Notes: generated by a model from the letters alone, not told the origin. Shown: positions 23,373-32,404, counted from the stretch's first letter. The stretch: 39,715 nt of DNA from Gallionellales bacterium GWA2_55_18 (GCA_001801055.1 MGWP01000047.1:1-39715), one strand, 5' to 3'. Made by a program: numbers and translations.

Positions 23373-26084
23373 TTAACCGATTTGATCGAGCAGGGATTGC
23401 GCGGTTTCACGCTGCCCCTCGTCACCCTCGCGCAGAACTTCCTCAAGAATTTCTCGCGCACCGACGGCATCGCCCATTTCCTGATAGGCCTTGGCCAAAT
23501 CGAGTTTTGTCGCAACCTCGTGCCAATGTTCATCTTTGGCATCTGGTGCCGGTTCGCTCGGCATTGCCGTGTCATCCATATTCAGGCTGATATCCGCCAA
23601 GTCGATTTCGGCGGGTTGTACTTTTGGTGCTGGCTTCGCGGCCATATCTGCCACCGGAAAATCCAGCGTAAACTCCATTCCGTCTTCATCAACCGGCGCT
23701 TCCTCTACATGCTCAGCTTCCGGCTGCGCCGCAGGCATGGGCGAATGGGTTGACGTGACATCAAAAACCAAATCGTTCAGATCCGACGATTCCGCTTCGG
23801 CCTGCCCACCGGTTTCCGGTATTGGAGAGTCGGTTGAAGTAATATCAAAATCCATCCCTTCCGGCGCGCTGAGTGATGTACTGTCGGATGATGTTATATC
23901 GAAACCCGTCTCGACCGGCGCAGCCAGCGAAGATTTAGTCGATGTCACATCAAAATCCATGGATTCTTCCTGAACTGCAACCATGTCCTCAGGCGACACA
24001 ATCGCGGTCTTGTCCGCATCGCCCAAATCGAAATCCACATCGGCAGCCAGTGCCTCCTGCGCCGTTGATGTATCGTCCAAAACAAAGTCCGGGCTGAATG
24101 TGCTCATTTGTTTGGCCATGCTACCCACATCTTCATTTGCATCGATCGCGGCTATCTGCATGGTCGCGCTATCCGCATCCTCAATGGTTCCACCGCCATA
24201 CATCGGGTTATTCGGTTCCAGCTTGCGCCCCATTGTGGCGGCCTGCTGCCACGCCTCTTCATCACCGGAGTCCTGCAACTGGCGCGCGATTGCAGAGAAA
24301 GAATTTGTATCTTTGCGGTTGAGGTAAATGCCCAGCAATTTCAGATGGATCCGATGATCGTCCGGCATTCTATGCAAAGCATCCTTCAGTATCTCTTCCG
24401 CCTGCACATCACGCCCGAAATTCAGGAATAAATCCGCCTCGTTAATCGGATCGACATCATCCGGTTTGGCGCCTTCTTCAACTACTGGCGCCGCTGCCAC
24501 GCTGGTAAAATCACCGGTTTCCGGAGATGGTGCAACTGGTGCGGTGATACGCCCGGTCTGCACACCGTCATCCTTGCTGTCGGCAGCAGTGAAGGCGCGT
24601 TTGCGGCGGTTCAACATAAAGCCGATACCACCCAAGCCAAGCAGGATCGCCACCACACCGATGAGATAAAGCGGCTCACCAAGAATCGTATCTACCAGGG
24701 AAGGTTCCGGTGCAACCACTTTAGGTTTCGGCTTTGGAGCTGGTGCCGGTTTGACCGCACTGGCGGCAGCTATTTCGCTGGCTGCAATAACCGGTGAAGC
24801 TGCGGCCACATCGGATGCTGCGCCTGGAGATTTCAACAATGCCGCAGCCTCGGCTTTCAGTTCGGCGAGGCGCTGCATATCCTTGAGGTTCTTTTCCAGC
24901 AATGCGGTACGCGTTTGCTCCTCTTTCAAGGTCTTGGCCTTCGCAATCGCATTTTCCTGCTCGGCATTCTTCCTGTCTTGCGCAGTCTGGGTTTTTCCTG
25001 CCGCACCAGTGTCAGCCTTGTCTCCGGGTGCTTCGCCCTTGGACAATCTCAGCACTTCTCTGGCGGATTCTTTGGCAATTGGCGCCTTATCTGCAACCGA
25101 ACTGGCAATCTTGCCGGTGGCGACTTGCTGTGCATCTTGAGGCTGGCTACTGGTTGTAGCAGCGCTGGCCAGTTTTTGCCGGTAGGCATTCCAGTCTGCC
25201 GTCTGGGCGCGAATCTCCTTTGCCGCATCGGACTGCCCCACACCCATCAACTCACTCTGATCCGGCAAACGCAAAATTTTGCCAGCCCTGATGCGATTCA
25301 TGTTCTTGCCGTCGAATTGATCGGCATTGGCACGATATAACGCGACCAGCATGCGCTCCAGACTTACTTCAGCCGGCTTGTTCTGCGCGGCAATTTTGTT
25401 CAATGTGTCGCCGCTACGAACGATGATATCGCCTGTGGCTATACTCTTTTCCCGTGATTCAGCGGCAGCTCGCTTTGCCGGTGCAACCATTGTCTGTCTT
25501 TCGTCAGGTTGGCTCTCAGCGGCTTCCGGGGCGACCTGCTCTGCGGGCTTGGCTACCATTTTCGGTGGAGCGGATTGCACTGCCGGCGCTACGGTTTGCA
25601 CTTCCGCTTGCTTGGGCTGTTCGACAGCATAACCTGGCGGATCCAGCAGAAAAGTATATTCGCGCAACAGCCTGCCGGATGCCCAGGACAATTCGACCAG
25701 AACGCTTACGAAGGGATCGTTGACCGGTTGCTCGCTGCGTACTTTGAGATATGACTCGCCATTCGCGCGGCTTTCGATCTGGAACTTGAATTTATTGCCG
25801 TAAGGGTATTCCAGCCCAGCGCCCTTATAGGCATCGGGTGAGGCAAGGCGTGCAACCAAGCTGGCTTTGTCGGCCTTGCCGACCGCCACCAATTCGATAT
25901 CGGCTTTCAGCGGTTGACCCAAAGCGGAAGCCACATTTATTCCACCCATGCCAACGGCAGAAACATATGTGGACAGTGTCAAAGCAGCAACGAACCCGAG
26001 CAGCTTCAGTGTAACCAGCGACTTGGCTGTGGTCTTATGACAGCCTAGTCGAATGGCTAGTAGTTTTAACAGTGACTTTCGCAC
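23373..26084 (-). CDS. fimV: FimV/HubP-family polar peptidoglycan-binding protein
   Basis: FimV proteins organise the cell pole and support type IV pili and chemosensory clusters. The 903-residue protein has a signal or anchor helix at about residues 22-43, the conserved GGINVASALGQPLKADIELV start of the mature domain, a LysM motif at about 217-274 (VRSGDTLNKIA), a coiled coil near 370-415, a membrane helix at about 471-491, a long acidic cytoplasmic part, and a C-terminal TPR-like cap (DLAKAYQEMGDAVGAREILE). The acidic part repeats DFDVTST or DFDITST four times. The start is GTG with AAGGTG upstream. Residues 8-24 are encoded by the 50-bp palindromic element, so the signal peptide N-terminus is repeat-derived. 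Confidence 0.9.
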   Translation of the reverse strand: MRKSLLKLLAIRLGCHKTTAKSLVTLKLLGFVAALTLSTYVSAVGMGGINVASALGQPLKADIELVAVGKADKASLVARLASPDAYKGAGLEYPYGNKFKFQIESRANGESYLKVRSEQPVNDPFVSVLVELSWASGRLLREYTFLLDPPGYAVEQPKQAEVQTVAPAVQSAPPKMVAKPAEQVAPEAAESQPDERQTMVAPAKRAAAESREKSIATGDIIVRSGDTLNKIAAQNKPAEVSLERMLVALYRANADQFDGKNMNRIRAGKILRLPDQSELMGVGQSDAAKEIRAQTADWNAYRQKLASAATTSSQPQDAQQVATGKIASSVADKAPIAKESAREVLRLSKGEAPGDKADTGAAGKTQTAQDRKNAEQENAIAKAKTLKEEQTRTALLEKNLKDMQRLAELKAEAAALLKSPGAASDVAAASPVIAASEIAAASAVKPAPAPKPKPKVVAPEPSLVDTILGEPLYLIGVVAILLGLGGIGFMLNRRKRAFTAADSKDDGVQTGRITAPVAPSPETGDFTSVAAAPVVEEGAKPDDVDPINEADLFLNFGRDVQAEEILKDALHRMPDDHRIHLKLLGIYLNRKDTNSFSAIARQLQDSGDEEAWQQAATMGRKLEPNNPMYGGGTIEDADSATMQIAAIDANEDVGSMAKQMSTFSPDFVLDDTSTAQEALAADVDFDLGDADKTAIVSPEDMVAVQEESMDFDVTSTKSSLAAPVETGFDITSSDSTSLSAPEGMDFDITSTDSPIPETGGQAEAESSDLNDLVFDVTSTHSPMPAAQPEAEHVEEAPVDEDGMEFTLDFPVADMAAKPAPKVQPAEIDLADISLNMDDTAMPSEPAPDAKDEHWHEVATKLDLAKAYQEMGDAVGAREILEEVLREGDEGQRETAQSLLDQIG
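26012..26061 (-). repeat. 50-bp palindromic element, copy C (in fimV)
   Basis: On the minus strand it begins ACTAGCCATTCGACTAGG and ends CCAAGTCGCTGGTTA, with tip arms GGCTGT and ACAGCC. It lies in the fimV coding sequence and encodes LLAIRLGCHKTTAKSLV, the residues before the hydrophobic signal core. Confidence 0.85.
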
Positions 26085-26171
26085 GCTATCACCTTATGGT
26101 TGTTTATTTAACAAATAAAATAACATCATGGAGTTATAAGCACAAGCTCATAATATTCTTCGCATTATGTC

Positions 26172-27194
26172 TTAATTAAGGTATTTCGCAATCAAAATTT
26201 CTGCAATCTGTACGCTATTCAATGCCGCGCCCTTGCGTACATTATCGCTTACGACCCACAGATTCAAGCCTAGCGGATGCGAAATATCCTCGCGAATGCG
26301 CCCGACGTAGGCCGCATCATTGCCAGCCGCTTCGATCGGGGTGGGGTAGCCGCCCGGTTCGCGTTTGTCCATCACGATCACGCCCGGAGCCTTTTCCAGC
26401 AAGGCGCGCGCCTCGGCAGCAGTGATCTTTTTACGGGTCTCGATATGCACCGCCTCGGAGTGCCCGTAGAACACTGGCACGCGCACCGCAGTCGCATTCA
26501 CCATGATGCTTTCGTCTTCCATGATCTTGCGGGTTTCCCACACCATTTTCATTTCTTCCTTGGTGTAGCCGTTTTCCATGAATACGTCGATTTGCGGCAG
26601 CACGTTAAAGGCGATGCGTTTCGGGTACACCTCGACTTCAACATCCTGCGAATTGAACAGCGCGCGGGTTTGTGCGGAAAGCTCGTCGATCGCCTCCTTG
26701 CCGGTACCGGACACCGCCTGATAAGTCGCCACATTGATGCGCGCGATGCCCACCGCATCCTTGATCGGCTTGAGCGCCACCACCATCTGGATAGTTGAGC
26801 AATTCGGGTTGGCGATGATGCCGCGATTCTTGTATTGCGCGATGGCATGCGGGTTCACTTCCGGCACCACCAGTGGAATGTCCTTGTCATAACGGAAGTG
26901 CGCGGTGTTGTCGATCACCACGCAACCGGCTGCGGCAGCAAGCGGCGCGTATTTTTCCGACACACTGCCACCTGCCGAGAACAGGCCGATTTGCGCTTTA
27001 GAGAAATCGAAGCCTTCCACGTCGATAACGGTGAGTTCCTTGCCATGAAAAGTCACCGTCGAGCCAGCCGAGCGGCTGGAAGCCAACGGGTAAAGATTGC
27101 ACACCGGAAACTTGCGCTGCTCCAGAATAGCCAGCATCGCCTCGCCCACCGCGCCGGTCGCGCCCAATATGCATACATCGTATTGCTTGGTCAT
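26172..27194 (-). CDS. asd: Aspartate-semialdehyde dehydrogenase
   Basis: Asd reduces aspartyl phosphate to the semialdehyde, which feeds lysine (through dapA in this window), threonine and methionine (through metZ). The 340-residue protein has the cofactor loop GATGAVGEAM at residues 11-20 and the catalytic Cys132 in NPNCSTIQ. Between asd and fimV lie 87 AT-rich bases that may hold the fimV promoter. The order leuB-asd-fimV-truA is usual in Betaproteobacteria. Confidence 0.96.
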   Translation of the reverse strand: MTKQYDVCILGATGAVGEAMLAILEQRKFPVCNLYPLASSRSAGSTVTFHGKELTVIDVEGFDFSKAQIGLFSAGGSVSEKYAPLAAAAGCVVIDNTAHFRYDKDIPLVVPEVNPHAIAQYKNRGIIANPNCSTIQMVVALKPIKDAVGIARINVATYQAVSGTGKEAIDELSAQTRALFNSQDVEVEVYPKRIAFNVLPQIDVFMENGYTKEEMKMVWETRKIMEDESIMVNATAVRVPVFYGHSEAVHIETRKKITAAEARALLEKAPGVIVMDKREPGGYPTPIEAAGNDAAYVGRIREDISHPLGLNLWVVSDNVRKGAALNSVQIAEILIAKYLN

Positions 27195-27224
27195 TTATTA
27201 ATCTCCACAACTTAACTTACTTTG

Positions 27225-27278
27225 TAGGGTGCGCTATGCGCACCATTGTCAAAAGGCTGGTGCATGGAATGCACCCTA
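27225..27278. repeat. TAGGGTGCG palindromic repeat, copy 2
   Basis: Arms at 27225-27245 (TAGGGTGCGCTATGCGCACC...) and 27258-27278. The left arm is identical to that at 916-936. It fills the gap between leuB and asd. Confidence 0.85.
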
Positions 27279-27307
27279 CCTTTAGCAGTACGAGCGTAAG
27301 CCCGCCC

Positions 27308-28372
27308 CTACAGACTCTTTACCACCGCATCGCCCATCGCCACCGTGCCGATCTTCTGCATTCCGGCCTCGTAAATATCGCCGGTACGCAGCCCCTGCTG
27401 CAACACCTTGCGCACCGCCGCTTCGATGCGCTGCGCAATGTCTTCGCGCGCAAAAGTGTAGCGCATCATCATCGCTACCGACAGGATAGTCGCCAGCGGA
27501 TTGGCGATGTCCTTGCCCGCGATGTCCGGCGCCGAGCCGTGACACGGCTCATACAGCCCTTTGTTGTTCGCATCCAGCGACGCGGACGGCAACATGCCGA
27601 TCGAGCCGGTCAGCATTGATGCCTCATCGGAAAGAATGTCGCCGAAAATATTGCCGGTCAGGATCACGTCGAACTGCTTGGGTGCGCGCACCAGTTGCAT
27701 CGCCGCATTGTCCACGTACATATGCGACAACTCAACCTGCGGATACTCTTTCGCCACATCCGTCACGATCTCGCGCCAGAACATGCTGGTGTCCAGCACA
27801 TTGGCCTTGTCCACCGAACACATTCTCTTATTTCGTTTCAGCGCGATCTGAAAACCGACATGCGCCACGCGGCGGATTTCTGACTCGCTGTAGTGCATGG
27901 TATCGAAGCCTTGGCGTTCGCCGTTATCCAGCGTGCGGATGCCGCGCGGCTGGCCGAAATAAATGTCGCCGGTCAGTTCGCGCAGGATCATGATATCCAA
28001 ACCAGATACCAACTCCGGCTTCAAGCTGGACGCATTGACCAGCTCGGGGTACACCAGCGCCGGGCGCAGGTTGGCGAATAACCCAAGTCCCTTGCGGATG
28101 CGCAGCAAGCCTTGCTCCGGGCGCAGCGGGCGCGGCAATGCGTCGTATTGATACCCACCCACCGCGCCGAGCAGCACCGCATCGGCTGCCAGCGCCAGCT
28201 TTTCGGTCGCAGGCGGAAACGGATCACCCGCCGCGTCATACCCCGCACCGCCGAGATGCGCATATTCCAGCTCGATCTTTATGCCGTCGCCGCGCAATGC
28301 CTCCAGCACTTTCACCGCCTGCGCGACAATCTCCGGGCCGATGCCGTCACCGGGCAATACTGCGATCTTCAT
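27308..28372 (-). CDS. leuB: 3-isopropylmalate dehydrogenase
   Basis: LeuB oxidises and decarboxylates 3-isopropylmalate in leucine synthesis with NAD. The 354-residue protein starts with the family motif [10 protein letters not shown] and carries the substrate arginines in [14 protein letters not shown], plus the metal site [11 protein letters not shown] and [10 protein letters not shown]. It is separated from leuD by a composite repeat, which is unusual: leuD and leuB are normally close. Otherwise standard. Confidence 0.96.
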   Translation of the reverse strand: MKIAVLPGDGIGPEIVAQAVKVLEALRGDGIKIELEYAHLGGAGYDAAGDPFPPATEKLALAADAVLLGAVGGYQYDALPRPLRPEQGLLRIRKGLGLFANLRPALVYPELVNASSLKPELVSGLDIMILRELTGDIYFGQPRGIRTLDNGERQGFDTMHYSESEIRRVAHVGFQIALKRNKRMCSVDKANVLDTSMFWREIVTDVAKEYPQVELSHMYVDNAAMQLVRAPKQFDVILTGNIFGDILSDEASMLTGSIGMLPSASLDANNKGLYEPCHGSAPDIAGKDIANPLATILSVAMMMRYTFAREDIAQRIEAAVRKVLQQGLRTGDIYEAGMQKIGTVAMGDAVVKSL

Positions 28373-28419
28373 TATTATTTCCTGTTCGTTAATATCGTCT
28401 TGTTCGTTAAATCACAAAT

Positions 28420-28585
28420 CCCCCCTCCCCCTTCAAGGGGGAGGTTGGGAGGGGGATGGGGATAAAACACGCATCCAGAAAATCACCCCCATCCCCTGAT
28501 GAAACCACTAGCCATTCGACTAGGCCGCTAAAAGACAGCGGCCAAATCGCTGGTTAACCCTAACCCTCCCCTTGAAGGGGAGGGA
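28420..28585. repeat. Composite C-rich repeat between leuB and leuD
   Basis: It starts with a CCCCCTCCCCCTTCAAGGGG hairpin, then a GAGGGGGATGGGG/CCCCCATCCCC inverted pair, the 50-bp element (28507-28556), and a closing CCCTCCCCTTGAAGGGGAGG hairpin. The order matches the copy inside folC at 16738-16963. It occupies most of the 221-bp gap between leuB and leuD and could attenuate leuB expression. Confidence 0.82.
28507..28556 (+). repeat. 50-bp palindromic element, copy D (leuB-leuD)
   Basis: Begins ACTAGCCATTCGACTAGG and ends CCAAATCGCTGGTTA. The tip stem is GGCCGCT paired with AGCGGCC around a 7-base loop. Confidence 0.85.
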
Positions 28586-28593
28586 ATGATTTT

Positions 28594-29232
28594 TCACGCA
28601 TACAGCCACGGCTGTGCCGCGCGATGCTTCGCCTCAAATGCCGCAATCTCGCCCACATGCTGCAAGGTCAGGCCGATGTCGTCCAGCCCGTTCATCAGGC
28701 AGTGCTTGCGGAATGCCTCCACCTCAAACTTGTACACCGTGCCGTCCGGCGCGGTGATAGTCTGCTGCTCCAGATCAACCTTCAGCTTATAGCCGACGCT
28801 GGCCTCCACCGCCTTGAACAGCGCATCCACTTTTTCTGCATCAAGGCGAATCGGCAGCAGGCCATTCTTGAAGCAGTTATTGAAAAAGATGTCGGCGAAA
28901 CTCGGCGCGATGATGGCGCGGAAACCGTAGTCTTCCAGCGCCCAAGGCGCATGTTCGCGCGAACTACCGCAGCCGAAGTTTTCGCGCGCCAGCAAAACCT
29001 GCGCACCCTGATAACGCGGCTGATTCAGCACAAAATCCGGATTGATTTTCCTCTTGCTGTTGTCCATGCCCGGCTCACCGTGATCCAGATAACGCCATTC
29101 GTCGAACGCATTCGGGCCGAAGCCGGAGCGTTTGATCGACTTCAGGAATTGCTTGGGGATGATCGCATCGGTATCCACGTTGGCGCGATCCAGCGGTACG
29201 ACCAAGCCATCGAGTAAGGTAAATTTCTGCAT
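28594..29232 (-). CDS. leuD: 3-isopropylmalate dehydratase small subunit
   Basis: LeuD is the swivel-domain subunit that pairs with LeuC to isomerise isopropylmalate. The 212-residue protein shows the family start [20 protein letters not shown] and the conserved [16 protein letters not shown]. The ribosome site TAGAGGCA lies nine bases before the ATG and coincides with the outer arm of a MITE-like element, so its translation signal appears to be element-derived. Confidence 0.96.
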   Translation of the reverse strand: MQKFTLLDGLVVPLDRANVDTDAIIPKQFLKSIKRSGFGPNAFDEWRYLDHGEPGMDNSKRKINPDFVLNQPRYQGAQVLLARENFGCGSSREHAPWALEDYGFRAIIAPSFADIFFNNCFKNGLLPIRLDAEKVDALFKAVEASVGYKLKVDLEQQTITAPDGTVYKFEVEAFRKHCLMNGLDDIGLTLQHVGEIAAFEAKHRAAQPWLYA

Positions 29233-29238
29233 TTATGG

Positions 29239-29374
29239 TGCCTCTAGAAATTCATTTTGCGGGATGAAGCGCAAGGAGTCGCGCAGTGAGTGACGAGGCA
29301 TATCATTCAGATAGACGAGGAGCGAACGAGCACACGACACCGCGATTCGCCCGCAAAATGGATTTATAGAGGCA
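29239..29374 (+). mobile_element. MITE-like element between leuD and the entericidin gene
   Basis: Outer arms TGCCTCTA and TAGAGGCA extend the inner 16-bp arms (29248-29263 and 29350-29365) to a 25-bp inverted repeat with two mismatches. The inner 118 bp align along their length with the element at 17690-17807 (inverted). No coding sequence inside. It lies in the leucine operon between ecn and leuD without stopping either gene. Confidence 0.82.
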
Positions 29375-29378
29375 GCCA

Positions 29379-29498
29379 TTACTTGGTCGCAGCCTTCTCG
29401 ATCTTCTCGCCGCCCTTTTTAAGATCCTTGCCGATACCTTCCACGGTATTACAACCCGCCAGAAACAACACTGCCAATAGCAAAGAAAATACTTTCAT
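29379..29498 (-). CDS. Entericidin-like small lipoprotein
   Basis: A 39-residue lipoprotein. The sequence opens MKVFSLLLAVLFLAGC, with lipobox LAGC and Cys16 as lipid site, then NTVEGIGKDLKKGGEKIEKA, the typical amphipathic tail of EcnA/EcnB entericidins. In E. coli these form an antidote and toxin pair of membrane lipoproteins; in Betaproteobacteria a single copy is often found between leuC and leuD. The second of two adjacent ATGs (29498) is best placed, five bases after AAGGAGG. The gene lies ten bases after leuC. Only one member is present, so a toxin-antidote role should not be assumed. Confidence 0.88.
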   Translation of the reverse strand: MKVFSLLLAVLFLAGCNTVEGIGKDLKKGGEKIEKAATK

Positions 29499-29508
29499 CA
29501 TCGCCTCC

Positions 29509-30912
29509 TTAAATTGTGCTCACATCAACAAAATGCCCGGCAATCGCCGCAGCAGCAGCCATTTCCGGGCTGACCAAATGGGTGCGTCCACCCTGCCCCT
29601 GCCGCCCCTCGAAGTTGCGGTTGGAAGTGGCAGCGCAGCGCTCGCCCGGCGCGAGCCGGTCGTCGTTCATCGCCAAACACATCGAGCAACCCGGATCGCG
29701 CCATTCGAAACCCGCCGCGACAAATATCCTGTCCAAGCCTTCCTGCTCGGCCTGCTGTTTCACCAGGCCGGAACCGGGCACCACCATCGCCAGCTTCACG
29801 TTCGGCGCGACATGCTTGCCCTTCGCGACCGCCGCCGCAGCGCGCATATCCTCGATGCGCGCGTTGGTGCAGGAACCGATAAACACCTTATCGATGTTAA
29901 TCTCGGTGATCGGCGTATTCGCTTTCAGCCCCATGTATTGCAAGGCGCGTTCCGCACCCTCGCGCTTTACCGCATCGCTCATCGTTGCCGGATCGGGCAC
30001 GCGCCCATCCACCGCCACCACCATTTCCGGCGACGTGCCCCAGGTCACTTGCGGCCTGATCTGCGCTGCATCCAGCTTGATGGTCGCATCGAACTGCGCG
30101 CCGCCATCGCTGTGCAAGGTGCGCCAGTAAGCCACGGCCTTGTCCCACAATTCGCCCTGCGGCGCGAACGGGCGATCCTTCAGGTAATCAATCGTCGTGT
30201 CATCCGCCGCGATCATGCCGGCGCGCGCGCCCGCTTCGATCGCCATGTTGCACAGCGTCATGCGCCCTTCCATCGAAAGTGCGCATATCGCGCTGCCGGC
30301 AAACTCGATCGCGCAGCCGGTGCCGCCCGCCGTGCCGATCTTGCCGATCACCGCCAGCGCCACATCCTTGGCGGTCACGCCACGGCCCAATACGCCATCC
30401 ACCAGCACCAGCATGGCCTTGGATTTTTTCATCAGCAAACATTGCGTCGCCATTACATGCTCGACTTCGGAAGTGCCAATGCCGAACGCCAGCGCAGCGA
30501 ATGCGCCATGCGTGCTGGTATGCGAATCGCCGCATACCACCGTCATGCCCGGCAGGGTCGCGCCCTGCTCCGGCCCGATCACATGCACGATGCCCTGACG
30601 CACATCGTTCATCTTGAATTCGTTCACGCCATACTCGGCGCAATTGCTGTCCAGCGTCTCCACCTGCAAGCGCGCTATCGGATCGGCGATACCCTGCGCC
30701 CGCCCTTTGGTCGGCACATTGTGATCGGCCACCGCCAGTATCGACGCACTGCGCCACAGCTTGCGCCCGGCCAGTTTCAGTCCCTCGAACGCCTGCGGGC
30801 TGGTCACCTCATGCACCAGATGGCGGTCGATATAAATCAGCGCGGTGCCGTCGGCTTCCTGCCGCACCACGTGAGCATTCCAGAGTTTGTCGTAAAGAGT
30901 TTGCACGCCCAT
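29509..30912 (-). CDS. leuC: 3-isopropylmalate dehydratase large subunit
   Basis: LeuC carries the 4Fe-4S cluster of isopropylmalate isomerase. The 467-residue protein shows the aconitase-family cluster cysteines in [12 protein letters not shown] and in GCSMCLAMN, along with [13 protein letters not shown]-type sequence ([17 protein letters not shown]). It is the first gene of leuC-ecn-leuD-leuB. Length and motifs are standard. Confidence 0.96.
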   Translation of the reverse strand: MGVQTLYDKLWNAHVVRQEADGTALIYIDRHLVHEVTSPQAFEGLKLAGRKLWRSASILAVADHNVPTKGRAQGIADPIARLQVETLDSNCAEYGVNEFKMNDVRQGIVHVIGPEQGATLPGMTVVCGDSHTSTHGAFAALAFGIGTSEVEHVMATQCLLMKKSKAMLVLVDGVLGRGVTAKDVALAVIGKIGTAGGTGCAIEFAGSAICALSMEGRMTLCNMAIEAGARAGMIAADDTTIDYLKDRPFAPQGELWDKAVAYWRTLHSDGGAQFDATIKLDAAQIRPQVTWGTSPEMVVAVDGRVPDPATMSDAVKREGAERALQYMGLKANTPITEINIDKVFIGSCTNARIEDMRAAAAVAKGKHVAPNVKLAMVVPGSGLVKQQAEQEGLDRIFVAAGFEWRDPGCSMCLAMNDDRLAPGERCAATSNRNFEGRQGQGGRTHLVSPEMAAAAAIAGHFVDVSTI

Positions 30913-30990
30913 GTTGTTCCACTTTTTTAGAGCGCGCGATTATGCCACAACAGTGGCGGCTTGGCACTCTGAATCCAATACCGGCAACCG

Positions 30991-31019
30991 TTTCCAGCCA
31001 AATCTATTTTGGGTAGAAT
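30991..31019 (+). promoter_or_regulatory. Promoter of the DUF2799 lipoprotein gene
   Basis: TTTCCA at 30991-30996 and TAGAAT at 31014-31019 with a 17-base spacer, 36 bases before the start codon. Confidence 0.5.
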
Positions 31020-31054
31020 CTGGCATCACTGTAAATCGCCAAGGAACACCAACA

Positions 31055-31624
31055 ATGAAAATCAGCTCCTCTGTCATTTTGGCGTGCCTCGCGCTGCTCT
31101 CCGCTTGCTCGACACTCAACGAGCAGGAATGCCGTTCTGCCGACTGGCACCAGCTCGGCATCAAGGATGGCCAACAGGGTGAACCGGCGAATTTACTGGA
31201 TGAACACAAGGAATCCTGCACGCGCTACAACGTCCGCCCGGACGAAAGCCGCTATCTGGCGGGGCGCGAGGCTGGGTTAAAACAATACTGCCAGCCTGGC
31301 AATGCCTTCCGCCTCGGCATGAACGGCGAAGCATACAAGGGTGTTTGCCCGCTGGATGTGGATGCGGCATTCCGCCGCAACAATGCGGCGGCCTTGGAAG
31401 TTTACAACTCAAAAAAGAAAATCGAAGATACCGACCGCCAGCTATCCAGAAAAGAACATGAGCTGACCGAGAAGGATACTTCTGACAAGGAGAGAATCCG
31501 CCTGCGGGAAGAAATCCGGGAACTGGATCGCAAACGCGACCGGCTGCGTAGCGACTTGCACTATCAGGAGCGCGAACTGGATCACCTGATGGATGAAGCG
31601 AGGTATCGCGGCGAGCCGCGCTGA
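31055..31624 (+). CDS. DUF2799-type lipoprotein
   Basis: A 189-residue predicted lipoprotein: signal with lipobox LSAC (Cys18), then the DUF2799 pattern (ADWHQLGIKDGQQG, GREAGLKQYC, GVCP). The C-terminal third is strongly charged and heptad-like (RQLSRKEHELTEKDTSDK, RLREEIRELDRKRDRL), a likely coiled coil. It probably sits in the outer membrane facing the periplasm; function unknown. I use the ATG at 31055 because the signal peptide begins there. The longer upstream frame is not conserved. It is transcribed divergently from leuC. Confidence 0.82.
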   Translation: MKISSSVILACLALLSACSTLNEQECRSADWHQLGIKDGQQGEPANLLDEHKESCTRYNVRPDESRYLAGREAGLKQYCQPGNAFRLGMNGEAYKGVCPLDVDAAFRRNNAAALEVYNSKKKIEDTDRQLSRKEHELTEKDTSDKERIRLREEIRELDRKRDRLRSDLHYQERELDHLMDEARYRGEPR

Positions 31625-31642
31625 TGCTCTGGCTGCGGGGTG

Positions 31643-31670
31643 CAAATTTAATCCGAACACGACCCCTTTA
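31643..31670 (+). repeat. 28-bp direct repeat, left copy
   Basis: CAAATTTAATCCGAACACGA followed by CCCCTTTA, identical to 32405-32432. The two copies enclose the vapB-vapC pair. Confidence 0.9.
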
Positions 31671-31776
31671 GTTGGTTGCTTTAGTTGAGTTGGTTGCGCC
31701 GTTTTTGCTCTTGCTGCCAACAACATTGCCTTCTATACTCTTACCATTCGCGTATCGATACAAAAGAGGTGAGACG

Positions 31777-31989
31777 ATGGCCGCCACTGCAACACTATCC
31801 AGCAAATATCAGATTTCTGTCCCCAAAGCCATCCGTGACGACCTGCATTGGAAAGCGGGGCAGGAATTTGTTTTCATCCCCAAGGGCAAGGGTGTACTAC
31901 TTATGCCCGTTCCCGAGTTGAAGCAACTCGCCGGCATGGCCAAGGGCGCACAGACTAAGGGCTATCGCGACCGGCAAGATCGCTTCTAA
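31777..31989 (+). CDS. vapB: AbrB/SpoVT-type antitoxin (VapB-like)
   Basis: A 70-residue protein with the swapped-hairpin AbrB fold: TLSSKYQISVPKAIRDDLHW followed by AGQEFVFIPKGKGVLLMP. In toxin-antitoxin pairs this domain binds the shared promoter and the C-terminal tail wraps the toxin. The ATG at 31777 has GAGG seven bases upstream; upstream in-frame codons are not conserved. The stop and the vapC start share one base (TAATG), so the two are co-translated. The pair lies between identical direct repeats. Confidence 0.85.
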   Translation: MAATATLSSKYQISVPKAIRDDLHWKAGQEFVFIPKGKGVLLMPVPELKQLAGMAKGAQTKGYRDRQDRF

Positions 31990-32366
31990 TGCGCGTCGTC
32001 GACACCTCGGCTTGGATCGAGTGGCTGGTTGGCAGCCCGCTGGGCAAGCGGCTAGCGCGGGAAATCCCCGAAAAAACCCAATGCGTTGTACCTACCATCG
32101 TGCAGTTGGAGCTGGTGAAATGGCTCACGAAGGAAATCGGTGAAGACCAGGCTGACCAGATGATCGCCTATACGCAGAAATGCGTGGTGGCACCGCTCGA
32201 CACGCGCATTGCGCTACACGCCGCCGACTTTCATCGCCAATACAAACTGGCGACTGCAGATGCCGTGGTGTATGCGACAGCTCGCGAATTCGATGCCGAA
32301 TTGCTGACGTGTGATGCCCACTTCGAAAATCTGCCGGGCGTGGTTTTCGTCAAGAAGAATAGGTAG
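31989..32366 (+). CDS. vapC: PIN-domain ribonuclease toxin (VapC-like)
   Basis: A 125-residue PIN-domain protein. The acidic residues expected to hold magnesium are all present: Asp5 (VVDTSAWIEW), Glu41, Asp91 (TADAVVYATA) and Asp109 (TCDAHF). VapC toxins cut tRNA or rRNA when freed from VapB. Length is normal and no inactivating change is seen, so the toxin is probably active and kept in check by the upstream antitoxin. Target RNA cannot be inferred. Confidence 0.9.
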   Translation: MRVVDTSAWIEWLVGSPLGKRLAREIPEKTQCVVPTIVQLELVKWLTKEIGEDQADQMIAYTQKCVVAPLDTRIALHAADFHRQYKLATADAVVYATAREFDAELLTCDAHFENLPGVVFVKKNR

Positions 32367-32404
32367 CCCGGAAAAAACTGAAAACCGTGGCATCTCCTGT
32401 TGTT

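Noticed and set aside
23052-23753. 233-codon plus frame after fimV
   Set aside because: Its second half is antisense to fimV and its first half crosses a terminator and repeats.
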